A stretch of 18,765 nucleotides of DNA, taken from positions 43,840 through 62,604 of the forward strand of contig JAPTVL010000052.1 of NCBI GenBank assembly GCA_028065725.1, written 5' to 3'. Of this stretch, positions 8,059 to 18,274 are shown in pieces. The position numbers and the translations under genes were made by a program. The notes beneath the pieces were generated by a model, which saw only the letters and a program-made list of their open reading frames with translations, had not been told where the DNA came from and did no database searches. This DNA is from Betaproteobacteria bacterium (lineage in GTDB: Bacteria; Pseudomonadota; Gammaproteobacteria; Burkholderiales; Rhodocyclaceae). How positions within the stretch are numbered: position 1 is the first letter of the stretch; every line of letters starts with the position of its first letter.

Positions 8059-10058
8059 GGCAAGGAACGCGCGACCCGGAAACCCACGTTATCGTGACGT
8101 TCCTCCCGCGAATCGCGATCCCGGTAGGCCGCACGCACCGTAGTCGGATTGCTGTTCCAGGCGCCACCACGAAACACCCGCTCGGTACAGGATCCGGAAA
8201 GGCGGGGTTTGGCCACGTCAGGAGCGCCGGCATAGCCTTCGTTCCAGCAATCCTCGACCCATTCCCATGCATTGCCCAGGATGTCATGCACGCCGAAGGA
8301 ATTGGCCGGGAAACGGCCGACAGGCGAAGTCAGGGCGAAACCATCCGAACACGGAAACATCTGCGCGCCCGGCGTAACGCTTTTCAGCGACGTATCGGCG
8401 ACGCTGGCATAGCGACACACCGCGGCATTGTCCGCCTCGGCCCAGTAGCGGCTGCCGGTACTGCCAGCACGGGCGACATACTCCCACTCCGCCTCGTTCA
8501 GCAGCCGATACTGCTTGACCGCCTTCTTGCTCAGCCACGCGGCGTAGGCCTGGGCATCCTCCCAACTGACGCAGACGACCGGCTCATCGTCCTTCTGCTC
8601 GAAACCGGGGTGCTGCCAGGTGGCCTTCGGATTCTTGTGGAAGACGCCGCCGCGGGTGGAATGGCAGCCGGGCTTGTGCTCGCGTCCGGTGTCCTTGACG
8701 AAGGCGGCATATTGCGCACGCGTGACTTCGAACTTGCCGACGGCAAAGGGGGCCGCAACGCGCACCCGATGGGCCGGCTCTTCGTCGAGTTCGCGCATTT
8801 TTTCCTTCGGGCCGCTGCCCATCGTGAAATCGCCCGCCGCCACCGCGACCAGGTCGGGACATTCCGGACAATCCTGAATCAGGGTTCCGGGCGAGGGGAT
8901 GGCCCCCGCGGCGACCGCGAGCGCCGGTAGCGGCTGCACCGGCGACGGCGCCGCCAGCGCCAACTGCTCCGGCCTCGCCGCCATGGCAGGCGTCGCACGC
9001 CGCGCAGCGGCGGGCGGCACCACTCCGCCGTGCTTCTGCACCATCCAGCGGGCATAAGCCGCCCGCTGCGCCCCGGAAAATTTTTCCAGGTAGGCGATGA
9101 AGTCCGCCGGATTCTTGCTGTCCTTGATCCGCTCCCAGAAGGCCCGCTCCTGTACCGGATCGTAAGGCAGTGCCACCGCCTCCGCCGCCGCCTCATGCGT
9201 CGCCGCCACGGAGACGTTCGGACGCCGTAGCGCCGCAAGGTCTTCGGCAGGATCGAAATAGAAACTGCCGATCACCGAACTCGAGGTCCAGGGCACCTGC
9301 TCGCCGTTGGTATCCTGGACGACGCCGGTACGCACGCGACCGAATACCTTGTCGATGTCGGTATCCCTGGTTTCGAGCGCGCGCAACAGATGCTTGGTAT
9401 AGAGACCGTTGCGCCCCGTGCCGTCGGCGGCGGTGGAACCCGGCGACGTGGCATAGGCGATAAAGGTGCCCTTTTCCGCCCGGCCGACGTTCATCACCCC
9501 GAGGCCCTTGTTGATGGTTTTCCGCGCCAGCTGCAAGGGGTTGTTGCGGCAGGCATCGAGAATCACCACGTTGATGCGGTTGCCTGCCTCGGCCATGCGC
9601 GAGAGCACGTACTCGGCACTGATCGACTTGAAGGCGATATCGGTTTCGTTGTCGAAGCCGACATCCACGGGAAGCAGGAAGTTCTGGTCCTTCAGCTGAA
9701 TGCCATGGCCGGCGAAGAAGAACAGTCCGATGCCGCCTTTTTTGAGATGCTTGGAAAAGATATCGACGGCTTCCTTGAGCCCCCGTTCGCCGACATTTTC
9801 GCGCACCAGGACGGTGAAGCCCCGCTTTTCCAGCACACTCGCCAGATCGCTGGCATCGTTCGCCGGATTGTCCAGCGGAGCCGCCTTGTAGTCGGAATTG
9901 CCGATGATCAAGGCGACGCGGGCTTCTTGGGATTTCGCCTGTCCGAACACCTGACCGATGGTGCCAAGCAGCATCAGACCGAGCGCAATGGCGCAACACC
10001 ATCGACCGAAGTAAGTCGATGGTTTCCCGGCTGAATAAGGTAACGCGCTGATCGGCAT
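8055..10058 (-). CDS. Exported caspase-like protease fused to an FGE-sulfatase-fold domain
   Basis: A 667-residue protein from ATG 10058. The frame is open to a TTG at 10121, but that codon lies within the likely promoter. Residues about 18-40 form a signal peptide (CAIALGLMLLGTIGQVFGQA). The caspase domain is at about 47-269 (VALIIGNSDY; His118 in FFFAGHGIQ; Cys170 in ILDACRNNPL), with both catalytic residues present. A linker at about 299-345 (FWERIKDSKNPADFIAYL) resembles the helical segment found in many bacterial caspases. It is followed by a Pro/Ala-rich stretch and an FGE/SUMF1-like domain at 397-667 (GDFTMGS, KFEVTRAQYAAF, LLNEAEWEYVARAG, LGNAWEWVEDCW, RGGAW, GFRVA). The paired cysteines expected near RGGAW in catalytic FGE are absent, so this domain probably binds rather than modifies. 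Other cysteines (CPEC, CHSTRGG, FPCSDG, EDCWNEG) could form periplasmic disulfides. Confidence 0.88.
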   Translation of the reverse strand: MPISALPYSAGKPSTYFGRWCCAIALGLMLLGTIGQVFGQAKSQEARVALIIGNSDYKAAPLDNPANDASDLASVLEKRGFTVLVRENVGERGLKEAVDIFSKHLKKGGIGLFFFAGHGIQLKDQNFLLPVDVGFDNETDIAFKSISAEYVLSRMAEAGNRINVVILDACRNNPLQLARKTINKGLGVMNVGRAEKGTFIAYATSPGSTAADGTGRNGLYTKHLLRALETRDTDIDKVFGRVRTGVVQDTNGEQVPWTSSSVIGSFYFDPAEDLAALRRPNVSVAATHEAAAEAVALPYDPVQERAFWERIKDSKNPADFIAYLEKFSGAQRAAYARWMVQKHGGVVPPAAARRATPAMAARPEQLALAAPSPVQPLPALAVAAGAIPSPGTLIQDCPECPDLVAVAAGDFTMGSGPKEKMRELDEEPAHRVRVAAPFAVGKFEVTRAQYAAFVKDTGREHKPGCHSTRGGVFHKNPKATWQHPGFEQKDDEPVVCVSWEDAQAYAAWLSKKAVKQYRLLNEAEWEYVARAGSTGSRYWAEADNAAVCRYASVADTSLKSVTPGAQMFPCSDGFALTSPVGRFPANSFGVHDILGNAWEWVEDCWNEGYAGAPDVAKPRLSGSCTERVFRGGAWNSNPTTVRAAYRDRDSREERHDNVGFRVARSLP

Positions 10059-10107
10059 CGAAAAATGCTGGATAAAAATGTCCCCGGACTCAAGGCTGGA
10101 TTTTTTG

Positions 10108-10135
10108 ATTATCCCACCCAAACTAGAAATTTCAA
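10108..10135 (-). promoter_or_regulatory. Sigma-70-type promoter of the caspase operon
   Basis: TTGAAA (10135-10130) and GATAAT (10113-10108) are separated by 16 bp in a markedly AT-rich patch. Each matches its consensus in five or so of six positions. Transcription would start near 10101, giving a leader of about 43 nt before ATG 10058 and arguing against the TTG at 10121. The caspase genes can therefore be expressed apart from the cyclase gene upstream. Confidence 0.55.
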
Positions 10136-10193
10136 CTATTCATGCAAGATCGACAGGATCCGATTGTTTGGGTTCCCGCCCTGTCGCCGATTC

Positions 10194-13238
<3,045 letters not shown>

Positions 13239-13273
13239 GCCACCCCGATTTGCCGATTGCGGAGCGGTCTGTC

Positions 13274-13831
13274 GTGAGCAAACGCGCCCCACCTTCCGCC
13301 GAGGAGCGCGCCGTGTTCCGCGATGCGGTGGCCGATGTCGAGCGGCTGCAATGGGACCGCGTGCACCACGAACCGCCGCTGCCGCCGGCGATTCCGCGTC
13401 AGCACCTGCACGACGAAGCCGCGGCGCTCGACGAATCGCTGCATGGTCCGGTGCTGATCGATCTCTATCTGGAAGGCGGCGACGAAGCCGCCTGGCGCCG
13501 CGACAGCCTGCCCAAAGCCTGGCTGCGCGATCTGCGTCGAGGGCGCTGGGTGACGCAGGAAAAGCTCGATTTGCATGGCCTGAATCGGGATCAGGCGCGG
13601 ACTGCGGTCCTTACGTTCCTGGCCGAAAGCCGGCAGCACGGCTATCGCTGTGTGCGCATCGTGCATGGCAAGGGCCTGAGTTCGCCCGGCCGCGAGCCGG
13701 TGCTGAAGAAGCTGGTGCTCGGCTGGCTGAGCCAGCGTCAGGAAGTGCTGGCCTTCTGCCAGGCCCGCGCGGCCGAAGGCGGCGCCGGTGCGGTGGTGGT
13801 ACTGCTCGCCGCTCCCAACAAACGAGCGTAG
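13274..13831 (+). CDS. Smr-domain protein (putative DNA/RNA endonuclease)
   Basis: A 185-residue protein started at GTG 13274, with GGAG 9 nt upstream. The N-terminal half is charged, with conserved-looking segments (ERAVFRDAV, YLEGGDEAAWRRDSLP) typical of the bacterial Smr/YdaL/SmrA-like group. The Smr domain occupies about 95-180 and shows LDLHGLNRDQA (98-108) and RIVHGKGLSSPG (128-139), the two signature motifs. Related proteins are structure-specific nucleases or act on RNA in ribosome rescue; which applies here cannot be decided. It follows trxB on the same strand and may be co-transcribed. It ends 3 bp from the stop of the convergent glnB gene. Confidence 0.88.
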   Translation: MSKRAPPSAEERAVFRDAVADVERLQWDRVHHEPPLPPAIPRQHLHDEAAALDESLHGPVLIDLYLEGGDEAAWRRDSLPKAWLRDLRRGRWVTQEKLDLHGLNRDQARTAVLTFLAESRQHGYRCVRIVHGKGLSSPGREPVLKKLVLGWLSQRQEVLAFCQARAAEGGAGAVVVLLAAPNKRA

Positions 13832-13834
13832 CGG

Positions 13835-14191
<357 letters not shown>

Positions 14192-14237
14192 TCAATTTCA
14201 ATGTCCTGAAGCCGTGCAAGCGGCTGAACCTCAATCA

Positions 14238-14259
14238 CCCCCTTCCCCGGGAAAGGGGG
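14238..14259. repeat. GC-only hairpin between nadE and glnB
   Basis: CCCCCTT and AAGGGGG are perfect 7-bp arms around an 8-nt loop, followed on the plus strand by a run of G broken by one C. It resembles the short intergenic palindromes scattered in many GC-rich proteobacterial genomes. It may also slow transcription after nadE, but there is no T-run. Confidence 0.5.
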
Positions 14260-14273
14260 CGGGGGGGGATGGC

Positions 14274-15896
14274 TCACCATTCTTCGGCGTAAGCCGATGT
14301 TATCGGATAGCGCCAATCCTTGCCGAATCCGCGTCGCGTGATGCGGATGCCCACCGGCGCCTGGCGCCGCTTGTATTCGTTCTTCTTCAGCATGCCGACC
14401 ACCTTGCGCACATCGGCTTCGCTGACGCCGCCGGCAATGATCTGGCGCGGGCTTTCGTCGCGCTCCATGTAGGCTTCGATGATCGCATCGAGCACCGCGT
14501 AGGGTGGCAGCGTGTCCTGGTCGGTCTGGCCGGGCTTGAGCTCGGCCGAGGGCGGGCGCGTGATGATGTTCCGCGGAATCACGTCCGAAACCGAGTTGCG
14601 CCAGCGCGCCAAGTCATAGACGAAGGTCTTCGTCACATCCTTGATCACCGCAAAGCCACCGGCCATGTCGCCGTAGAGCGTGGCGTAGCCAACCGCCATT
14701 TCGCTCTTGTTGCCGGTGGTCAGGACGATGCGTCCGGTGCGGTTCGACAACGCCATCAGCAGCATGCCGCGGATGCGCGCCTGCAGGTTTTCGTCGGTGG
14801 TGTCCCAGGCCGGCTTCGGCCCGAGCTGCGCAAAAGTCGGCGCCAGCAGCACGGCAAACTGGTCCATCGCCGCCGCAATCGGTATCTCGTCGTATTGCAC
14901 GCCGAGCCGTCGCACCATCTCGCGCGAATCGTCGAGGCTCATCTGCGCGGTCCATGGCGAAGGCATCATCACGCAACGCACCCGCTCGGCACCCAGCGCA
15001 TCGACTGCGATGGCCAGCGTCAGCGCGGAGTCGATACCACCGGAAAGACCGATGATGGCGCCGGGAAAGCCGTTCTTGCCGAGGTAGTCGGCCACCCCCA
15101 GCTTCAGCGCGGCGTAGACCTCCGCTTCGCGCGACGGCGGCTCGACCATGCGGCCGGGCAACAAATGTCCGTCGGCATAGTCGACGAATTCGAGCGCCTC
15201 GGCAAAGGCCGGCAACTGATGCGTGAGGCGGCCCTGCCCGTCCATCGCGAAGGAGGCGCCGTCGAACACCAGTTCATCCTGTCCGCCGACCAGATTGGCA
15301 TAGATCACCGGCTTGCCGGTGGCCGCCACCCGGTCGCGCAGCACCTCGTAGCGTCGCGCCTGCTTGTTCATGTGGAAGGGCGAAGCGTTGAGCGTCAGCA
15401 TCAGTTCCGCCCCGGCCATGGCGGCCGCTTCGGTGGCGCCGGATTCCCAGACATCGGCGCAGATCGCCAGGCCGCAGCGGATGCCTTTGAGGTCGATCAC
15501 GCAAGGTTCGCTGCCCGCGGCGAAGTAGCGTTCCTCGTCGAAGACCTCGTAGTTGGGCAGGCGGTGCTTGCGATAGGTTGCCGCCACCTTGCCGTCGACC
15601 AGCAGCGATGCCGCGTTGTAGCGCTTGCCGGCCGACTCCTCGGGATAGCCGATCACGATCGGCAGCGCAGCAACGCGAGCCAAAGCATCGAGTTGTGCCG
15701 CGCAGGCGCGATAAAAATCCGGCCGCATCAGCAGATCTTCGGGCGGGTAGCCGGAGAGCGCCAGCTCCGGCGTCAGCAAGACGTCGGCCCCCGCGTCACA
15801 GGCACGGACAGCCAGTTCGAGAATCCGGGCGGAATTGCCGGCAAGGTCGCCGACATGGGCGTTGAACTGGGCAATGGCGACGCGAAGGCGGCTCAT
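14274..15896 (-). CDS. nadE: Glutamine-dependent NAD+ synthetase
   Basis: A 540-residue two-domain enzyme for the last step of NAD+ synthesis: nicotinate adenine dinucleotide is amidated using ATP and glutamine. The N-terminal nitrilase/glutaminase domain (about 1-245) has the catalytic triad Glu44 (TPELALSGY), Lys110 (YRKHRLPNY) and Cys146 (AICADVWE). The C-terminal synthetase domain (about 262-540) has the ATP-pyrophosphatase loop GLSGGIDSAL at 283-292. Downstream motifs TGNKSEMAVGYATLYGDMAGG and PPSAELKPGQTDQD are present. Everything expected is intact. It lies 72 bp after ppa on the same strand and 100 bp before glnB, an arrangement that links NAD and nitrogen genes in betaproteobacteria. 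Confidence 0.97.
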   Translation of the reverse strand: MSRLRVAIAQFNAHVGDLAGNSARILELAVRACDAGADVLLTPELALSGYPPEDLLMRPDFYRACAAQLDALARVAALPIVIGYPEESAGKRYNAASLLVDGKVAATYRKHRLPNYEVFDEERYFAAGSEPCVIDLKGIRCGLAICADVWESGATEAAAMAGAELMLTLNASPFHMNKQARRYEVLRDRVAATGKPVIYANLVGGQDELVFDGASFAMDGQGRLTHQLPAFAEALEFVDYADGHLLPGRMVEPPSREAEVYAALKLGVADYLGKNGFPGAIIGLSGGIDSALTLAIAVDALGAERVRCVMMPSPWTAQMSLDDSREMVRRLGVQYDEIPIAAAMDQFAVLLAPTFAQLGPKPAWDTTDENLQARIRGMLLMALSNRTGRIVLTTGNKSEMAVGYATLYGDMAGGFAVIKDVTKTFVYDLARWRNSVSDVIPRNIITRPPSAELKPGQTDQDTLPPYAVLDAIIEAYMERDESPRQIIAGGVSEADVRKVVGMLKKNEYKRRQAPVGIRITRRGFGKDWRYPITSAYAEEW

Positions 15897-15931
15897 GGGC
15901 CTAACTATAGCGGATGCCGCCAGCAGAAAGT

Positions 15932-15945
15932 CCGCCTCGCGGCGG
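15932..15945 (-). terminator. Small GCGA-loop hairpin in the ppa-nadE gap
   Basis: CCGCC-GCGA-GGCGG on the minus strand is a 5-bp all-GC stem with a GNRA-class tetraloop, followed by ACTTTCT. It could be a weak terminator or attenuator between ppa and nadE. The short T content makes full termination unlikely. Confidence 0.3.
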
Positions 15946-15968
15946 GCTCAGACGGGGCCGGATGAAAC

Positions 15969-16517
15969 TCAAAACGCCGGCTTGTCCTTGGCGGCCTCGT
16001 ATGCGGCTACGCCTTCCATGATTTCCTTCTTGGCGTCTTCCGCGCCCAGCCAGCCCTGCACCTTGACGAACTTGCCCGGCTCCAGATCCTTGTAGTGCTG
16101 GAAGAAATGCGAGATTTGGTCGAGCACGATCTGCGGCAGGTCGCGCGGACTATCGACATCGCGGTACATCGGCGTCAGTTTGTCCACCGGCACCGCCAGC
16201 AGTTTGGCATCCTCGCCCGCTTCGTCGGTCATCTTCAGCATGCCGATCGGACGGCAACGGACCACCACCCCGGGCGGCAGGGCGAACTGCGACAGGACCA
16301 GGACATCCACCGGATCGCCGTCGCCGGCGATGGTGTGCGGAATGTAGCCGTAGTTGCAGGGGTAGTGCATGGCGGTGGACATGAAGCGATCGACGAAGAT
16401 GGCGCCGGACTCCTTGTCGACCTCGTACTTGATCGGCTCGGAGTGCATCGAAATCTCGATAACCACATTGAAATCATTCGGCAAATCCTTGCCGGAAGGA
16501 ACGCGATCAAGGCCCAC
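15969..16517 (-). CDS. ppa: Inorganic pyrophosphatase, family I
   Basis: A 182-residue soluble enzyme that hydrolyses pyrophosphate to phosphate and pulls biosynthetic reactions forward in the cytoplasm. The family I signature DGDPVDVLV carries the three metal-binding aspartates at 66, 68 and 71. Other active-site segments are KYEVDKESG (30-38), [11 protein letters not shown] (52-62) and the C-terminal [17 protein letters not shown]. The start is GTG 16517 because a near-perfect Shine-Dalgarno, AAAGGAG, lies 5 nt upstream. It is divergent from the hemP iron operon and first in the ppa-nadE-glnB series. Confidence 0.97.
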   Translation of the reverse strand: MGLDRVPSGKDLPNDFNVVIEISMHSEPIKYEVDKESGAIFVDRFMSTAMHYPCNYGYIPHTIAGDGDPVDVLVLSQFALPPGVVVRCRPIGMLKMTDEAGEDAKLLAVPVDKLTPMYRDVDSPRDLPQIVLDQISHFFQHYKDLEPGKFVKVQGWLGAEDAKKEIMEGVAAYEAAKDKPAF

Positions 16518-16522
16518 GGCTA

Positions 16523-16529
16523 CTCCTTT
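16523..16529 (-). promoter_or_regulatory. Ribosome binding site fixing the GTG start of ppa
   Basis: AAAGGAG lies 5 nt before GTG 16517. It is nearly full complementarity to the 16S rRNA tail and outweighs the poor start codon. Confidence 0.75.
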
Positions 16530-16627
16530 GTGCGAAAGTGCGAATTATAGCCCTGCGAAGATTTCGCCTTCCTGACACCCGGAAGTCGCCTCTCCCCGGA
16601 TTTGCCGACAAAAACTGCAACCCCCTG

Positions 16628-16656
16628 TTGACAATATGGATCAAATCAATGAGAAT
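16628..16656 (+). promoter_or_regulatory. Sigma-70 promoter of the hemP-bfd-bfr operon
   Basis: A perfect -35 TTGACA (16628-16633) is followed at exactly 17 bp by GAGAAT (16651-16656, 4/6 to the -10 consensus). The start point would be near 16663, about 30 nt before hemP. The -10 is embedded in the Fur box. Confidence 0.65.
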
Positions 16657-16663
16657 CATTCGC
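16645..16663 (+). promoter_or_regulatory. Fur box over the hemP promoter -10
   Basis: This 19-bp site has the core AATGAGAATCATT and matches the classical Fur consensus at 13 of 19 positions. It covers the -10 and the likely start point, so iron-loaded Fur would block polymerase. The downstream iron genes agree with this reading. Confidence 0.75.
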
Positions 16664-16693
16664 ATTAAGTTTTAGATTGAAACACAGTCCGCA

Positions 16694-16876
16694 ATGAAGA
16701 CCGACACCCAGCCAGCCAGCACCAGGCCCGAACTGCCGCGCAGCGGCGTCGAAGCGCCGCGCCCGCTCGACAGCGCCGCCCTGCTCGGTGCGAAGGGCGA
16801 GATCGAAATCACCCATCGGGGCGAAACCTACCGCCTGCGGCGCACCCGCCAAGGCAAGCTGATCCTCACCAAATAA
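16694..16876 (+). CDS. hemP: Hemin uptake protein HemP/HmuP family
   Basis: A 60-residue protein. The N-terminal half is polar and variable; the C-terminal half carries the family core, LLGAKGEIEITHRGETYRL followed by RRTRQGKLILTK. Small HemP/HmuP proteins accompany haem and iron uptake loci and in some rhizobia and Burkholderia-type bacteria are needed for expression of the haem receptor. The molecular role is not settled. It is first behind the Fur-controlled promoter and 13 bp upstream of bfd. The ribosome binding site is poor. Confidence 0.85.
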   Translation: MKTDTQPASTRPELPRSGVEAPRPLDSAALLGAKGEIEITHRGETYRLRRTRQGKLILTK

Positions 16877-16889
16877 TCCGGGAGCCATC

Positions 16890-17102
16890 ATGTACGTCTG
16901 CATCTGCAATGCCGTCACCGAACGCGATATCGGCAGCGCCGTGGCCCAAGGCTGCGGCAGTCTGCGACAATTGCGCGAGCAACTCGGCGTCGGCGCCTGC
17001 TGTGGCCGCTGCACGGGTTGCGCGCGCGACGTGCTGAAAAATTCCCTGCACGCTCACACGCCCCATCGACCCGCTGCCGCCGGGCAACTGGCGGCGGCCT
17101 GA
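16890..17102 (+). CDS. bfd: Bacterioferritin-associated ferredoxin
   Basis: A 70-residue [2Fe-2S] protein that donates electrons to bacterioferritin haem to release stored iron as Fe(II). The cluster cysteines match the Bfd pattern: Cys4 and Cys6 ([10 protein letters not shown]), then Cys38 and Cys41 (CCGRCTGC). Cys37, Cys44 and Cys22 are extra. The BFD-like fold ends near residue 52, and the last ~18 residues are a His/Pro/Ala-rich tail. GGGAG lies 6 nt before the ATG. It sits between hemP and bfr, so storage and release proteins are made together. Confidence 0.93.
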   Translation: MYVCICNAVTERDIGSAVAQGCGSLRQLREQLGVGACCGRCTGCARDVLKNSLHAHTPHRPAAAGQLAAA

Positions 17103-17119
17103 ACGACGAGAGGCTCCCC

Positions 17120-17602
17120 ATGAAAGGCGACAAGAAAGTCATCCAGCTCCTCAACAAGTGCCTGGTCAATGAGCTGACCGCGATCAACCAGTATTTCCTG
17201 CACGCCCGCATGTACAAGAACTGGGGCTTTGCTACCCTGGGCAAGCACGAGTACGAGGAGTCGATCGAAGAGATGCACCACGCCGACAAGCTGATCGAGC
17301 GCGTGCTGTTCCTCGAAGGCCTGCCCAACCTGCAGGCGCTGAACAAGCTGATCATCGGCGAAAACGTGCCCGAATGCCTGGCCGGCGACCTCACGCTGGA
17401 ACAGGGCGCGCACGCCGATACCAAGGCCGCGATCACCTATTGCGAAAGCGTGCACGACTACGTTTCGCGCGAGATTCTGGAAGACATCCTGGAAGATACC
17501 GAAGAACACATCGACTATCTCGAAACCCAGCTCGAACTGATCGCCAAGGTCGGCGTGCAGAACTACCTGCAGTCGGCCATGGGAGAGTCGCCCGCTTCCT
17601 GA
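17120..17602 (+). CDS. bfr: Bacterioferritin
   Basis: A 160-residue subunit of the 24-mer haem-containing iron store. Haem-ligand Met52 is present (IEEMHHADK). Of the di-iron ferroxidase ligands, Glu18, Glu51, His54, Glu94 and His130 are present. The position of the bridging glutamate 127 is Thr127 ([12 protein letters not shown], where classical Bfr has Glu three residues before the His). The alignment has no gap. This may reduce ferroxidase activity or mark a subunit type that works with a partner, as in bacteria with two Bfr subunits. GAGAGG precedes the ATG at 17120; the frame is open earlier, but bfd occupies that region and the family N-terminus MKGDKKVI fixes the start. It lies 17 bp after bfd. 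Confidence 0.95.
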   Translation: MKGDKKVIQLLNKCLVNELTAINQYFLHARMYKNWGFATLGKHEYEESIEEMHHADKLIERVLFLEGLPNLQALNKLIIGENVPECLAGDLTLEQGAHADTKAAITYCESVHDYVSREILEDILEDTEEHIDYLETQLELIAKVGVQNYLQSAMGESPAS

Positions 17603-17612
17603 TATCCGCATT

Positions 17613-17638
17613 GCCGGGGCCGGTTGCACCGCCCCGGC
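17613..17638 (+). terminator. GC-rich hairpin after bfr
   Basis: GCCGGGGC and GCCCCGGC form a perfect 8-bp stem with a 10-nt loop, starting 10 nt after the bfr stop. No T-run follows, so it may be a 3'-end stabiliser or a Rho-linked or partial stop rather than a classic terminator. It separates bfr from the P19 gene. Confidence 0.45.
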
Positions 17639-17723
17639 TGCAGTCCGCACCACCAGCCAGCCAGCCGGCGCATCGCGACGCACGGCAAGCCAGCGAAGGA
17701 TTCTTTACCTTTGGAGGTTTGCC

Positions 17724-18272
17724 ATGCATCTCGTCCGTTCGCTGCTTCTCGCCTGCTCCGCCCTCTGGGCCACCACCGCCCTGGCCCTCGAATACCCGAT
17801 CGGCTCGCCGCAGCATCTGGCCGGCATGGAAGTCGCCGCCGTCTATCTGCAGGCCGTGGAAATGGAACCCGATGGCCACATGCGCAAGGCCGCCGAATCG
17901 GACATCCACCTCGAAGCCGATATCCACGCCCTGGCCAACAATGCCAACGGCTTTGCCGAAGGCATGTGGGTACCCCACCTGCTGGTCAAGTACGAACTGA
18001 CCAAGGTCGGCAGCAGCGAAGTCATCAGGGGCGACATGATGCCGATGGTGGCTAGCGACGGCCCGCACTACGGCGACAACGTCAAGCTCAAGGGCCCGGG
18101 CAGGTACAAGCTCAAGTTCATCGTCTATCCGCCCAACGCGAAAGAAAACGCTGCCGGCAACCATTTCGGCCGCCACACCGACCGCGCCACCGGCGTGCGC
18201 CCCTGGTTCAAGCCGGTCGAGGCCGAGTGGGAATTCACTTACGCCGGCATCGGCAAGAAGGGCGGATATTGA
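17724..18272 (+). CDS. Periplasmic iron-binding protein, P19/FetP/Tp34 family
   Basis: A 182-residue protein with a Sec signal (about 1-21, ending TTALA) and mature start near LEYPIGSP. The sequence has the P19-family core: GMEVAAVYLQAVEMEP, DIHLEADIHA, NGFAEGMWVP, MMPMVASDGPHYG, RHTDRATGVRPWFKP. By comparison with Campylobacter P19, His62, Glu64, Met106/108, His115 and His151 are the likely metal ligands; this mapping is from memory of the family. Such proteins bind Cu/Fe in the periplasm and support Fe(II)/Fe(III) uptake through an FTR1-type permease, which is not seen in this window. GGAGG lies 6 nt before the ATG. It follows bfr by 121 bp, and the next gene starts 2 bp after its stop. Confidence 0.9.
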   Translation: MHLVRSLLLACSALWATTALALEYPIGSPQHLAGMEVAAVYLQAVEMEPDGHMRKAAESDIHLEADIHALANNANGFAEGMWVPHLLVKYELTKVGSSEVIRGDMMPMVASDGPHYGDNVKLKGPGRYKLKFIVYPPNAKENAAGNHFGRHTDRATGVRPWFKPVEAEWEFTYAGIGKKGGY

Positions 18273-18274
18273 TC

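Noticed and set aside
6439..8097. Plus-strand frame of 552 codons opposite the caspase-Sel1 gene
   Set aside because: The minus strand encodes intact caspase and Sel1 motifs with overlapping neighbours. The plus-strand reading has no recognisable motif.
8055..8200. Variable-region target of a diversity-generating retroelement in the FGE-fold tail
   Set aside because: The fold is the same as in such target proteins, but there is no reverse transcriptase, template repeat or adenine-rich repeat pair in the window.
5739..10121. Cytoplasmic anti-phage caspase system
   Set aside because: All three proteins appear to have export signals, and no CRISPR, nucleotide-second-messenger effector, NTPase sensor or mobile-element context is present. 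An envelope role fits better.
10151..10186. Terminator after the cyclase gene
   Set aside because: CGACAGG and CCTGTCG form only a 7-bp stem with a 22-nt loop and no T-run, so it is too weak to call.
14200..14235. Sigma-54 promoter before glnB
   Set aside because: A GG...GC pair can be found near TTGCA, but its spacing is 11 instead of 10 and the flanking consensus is poor.
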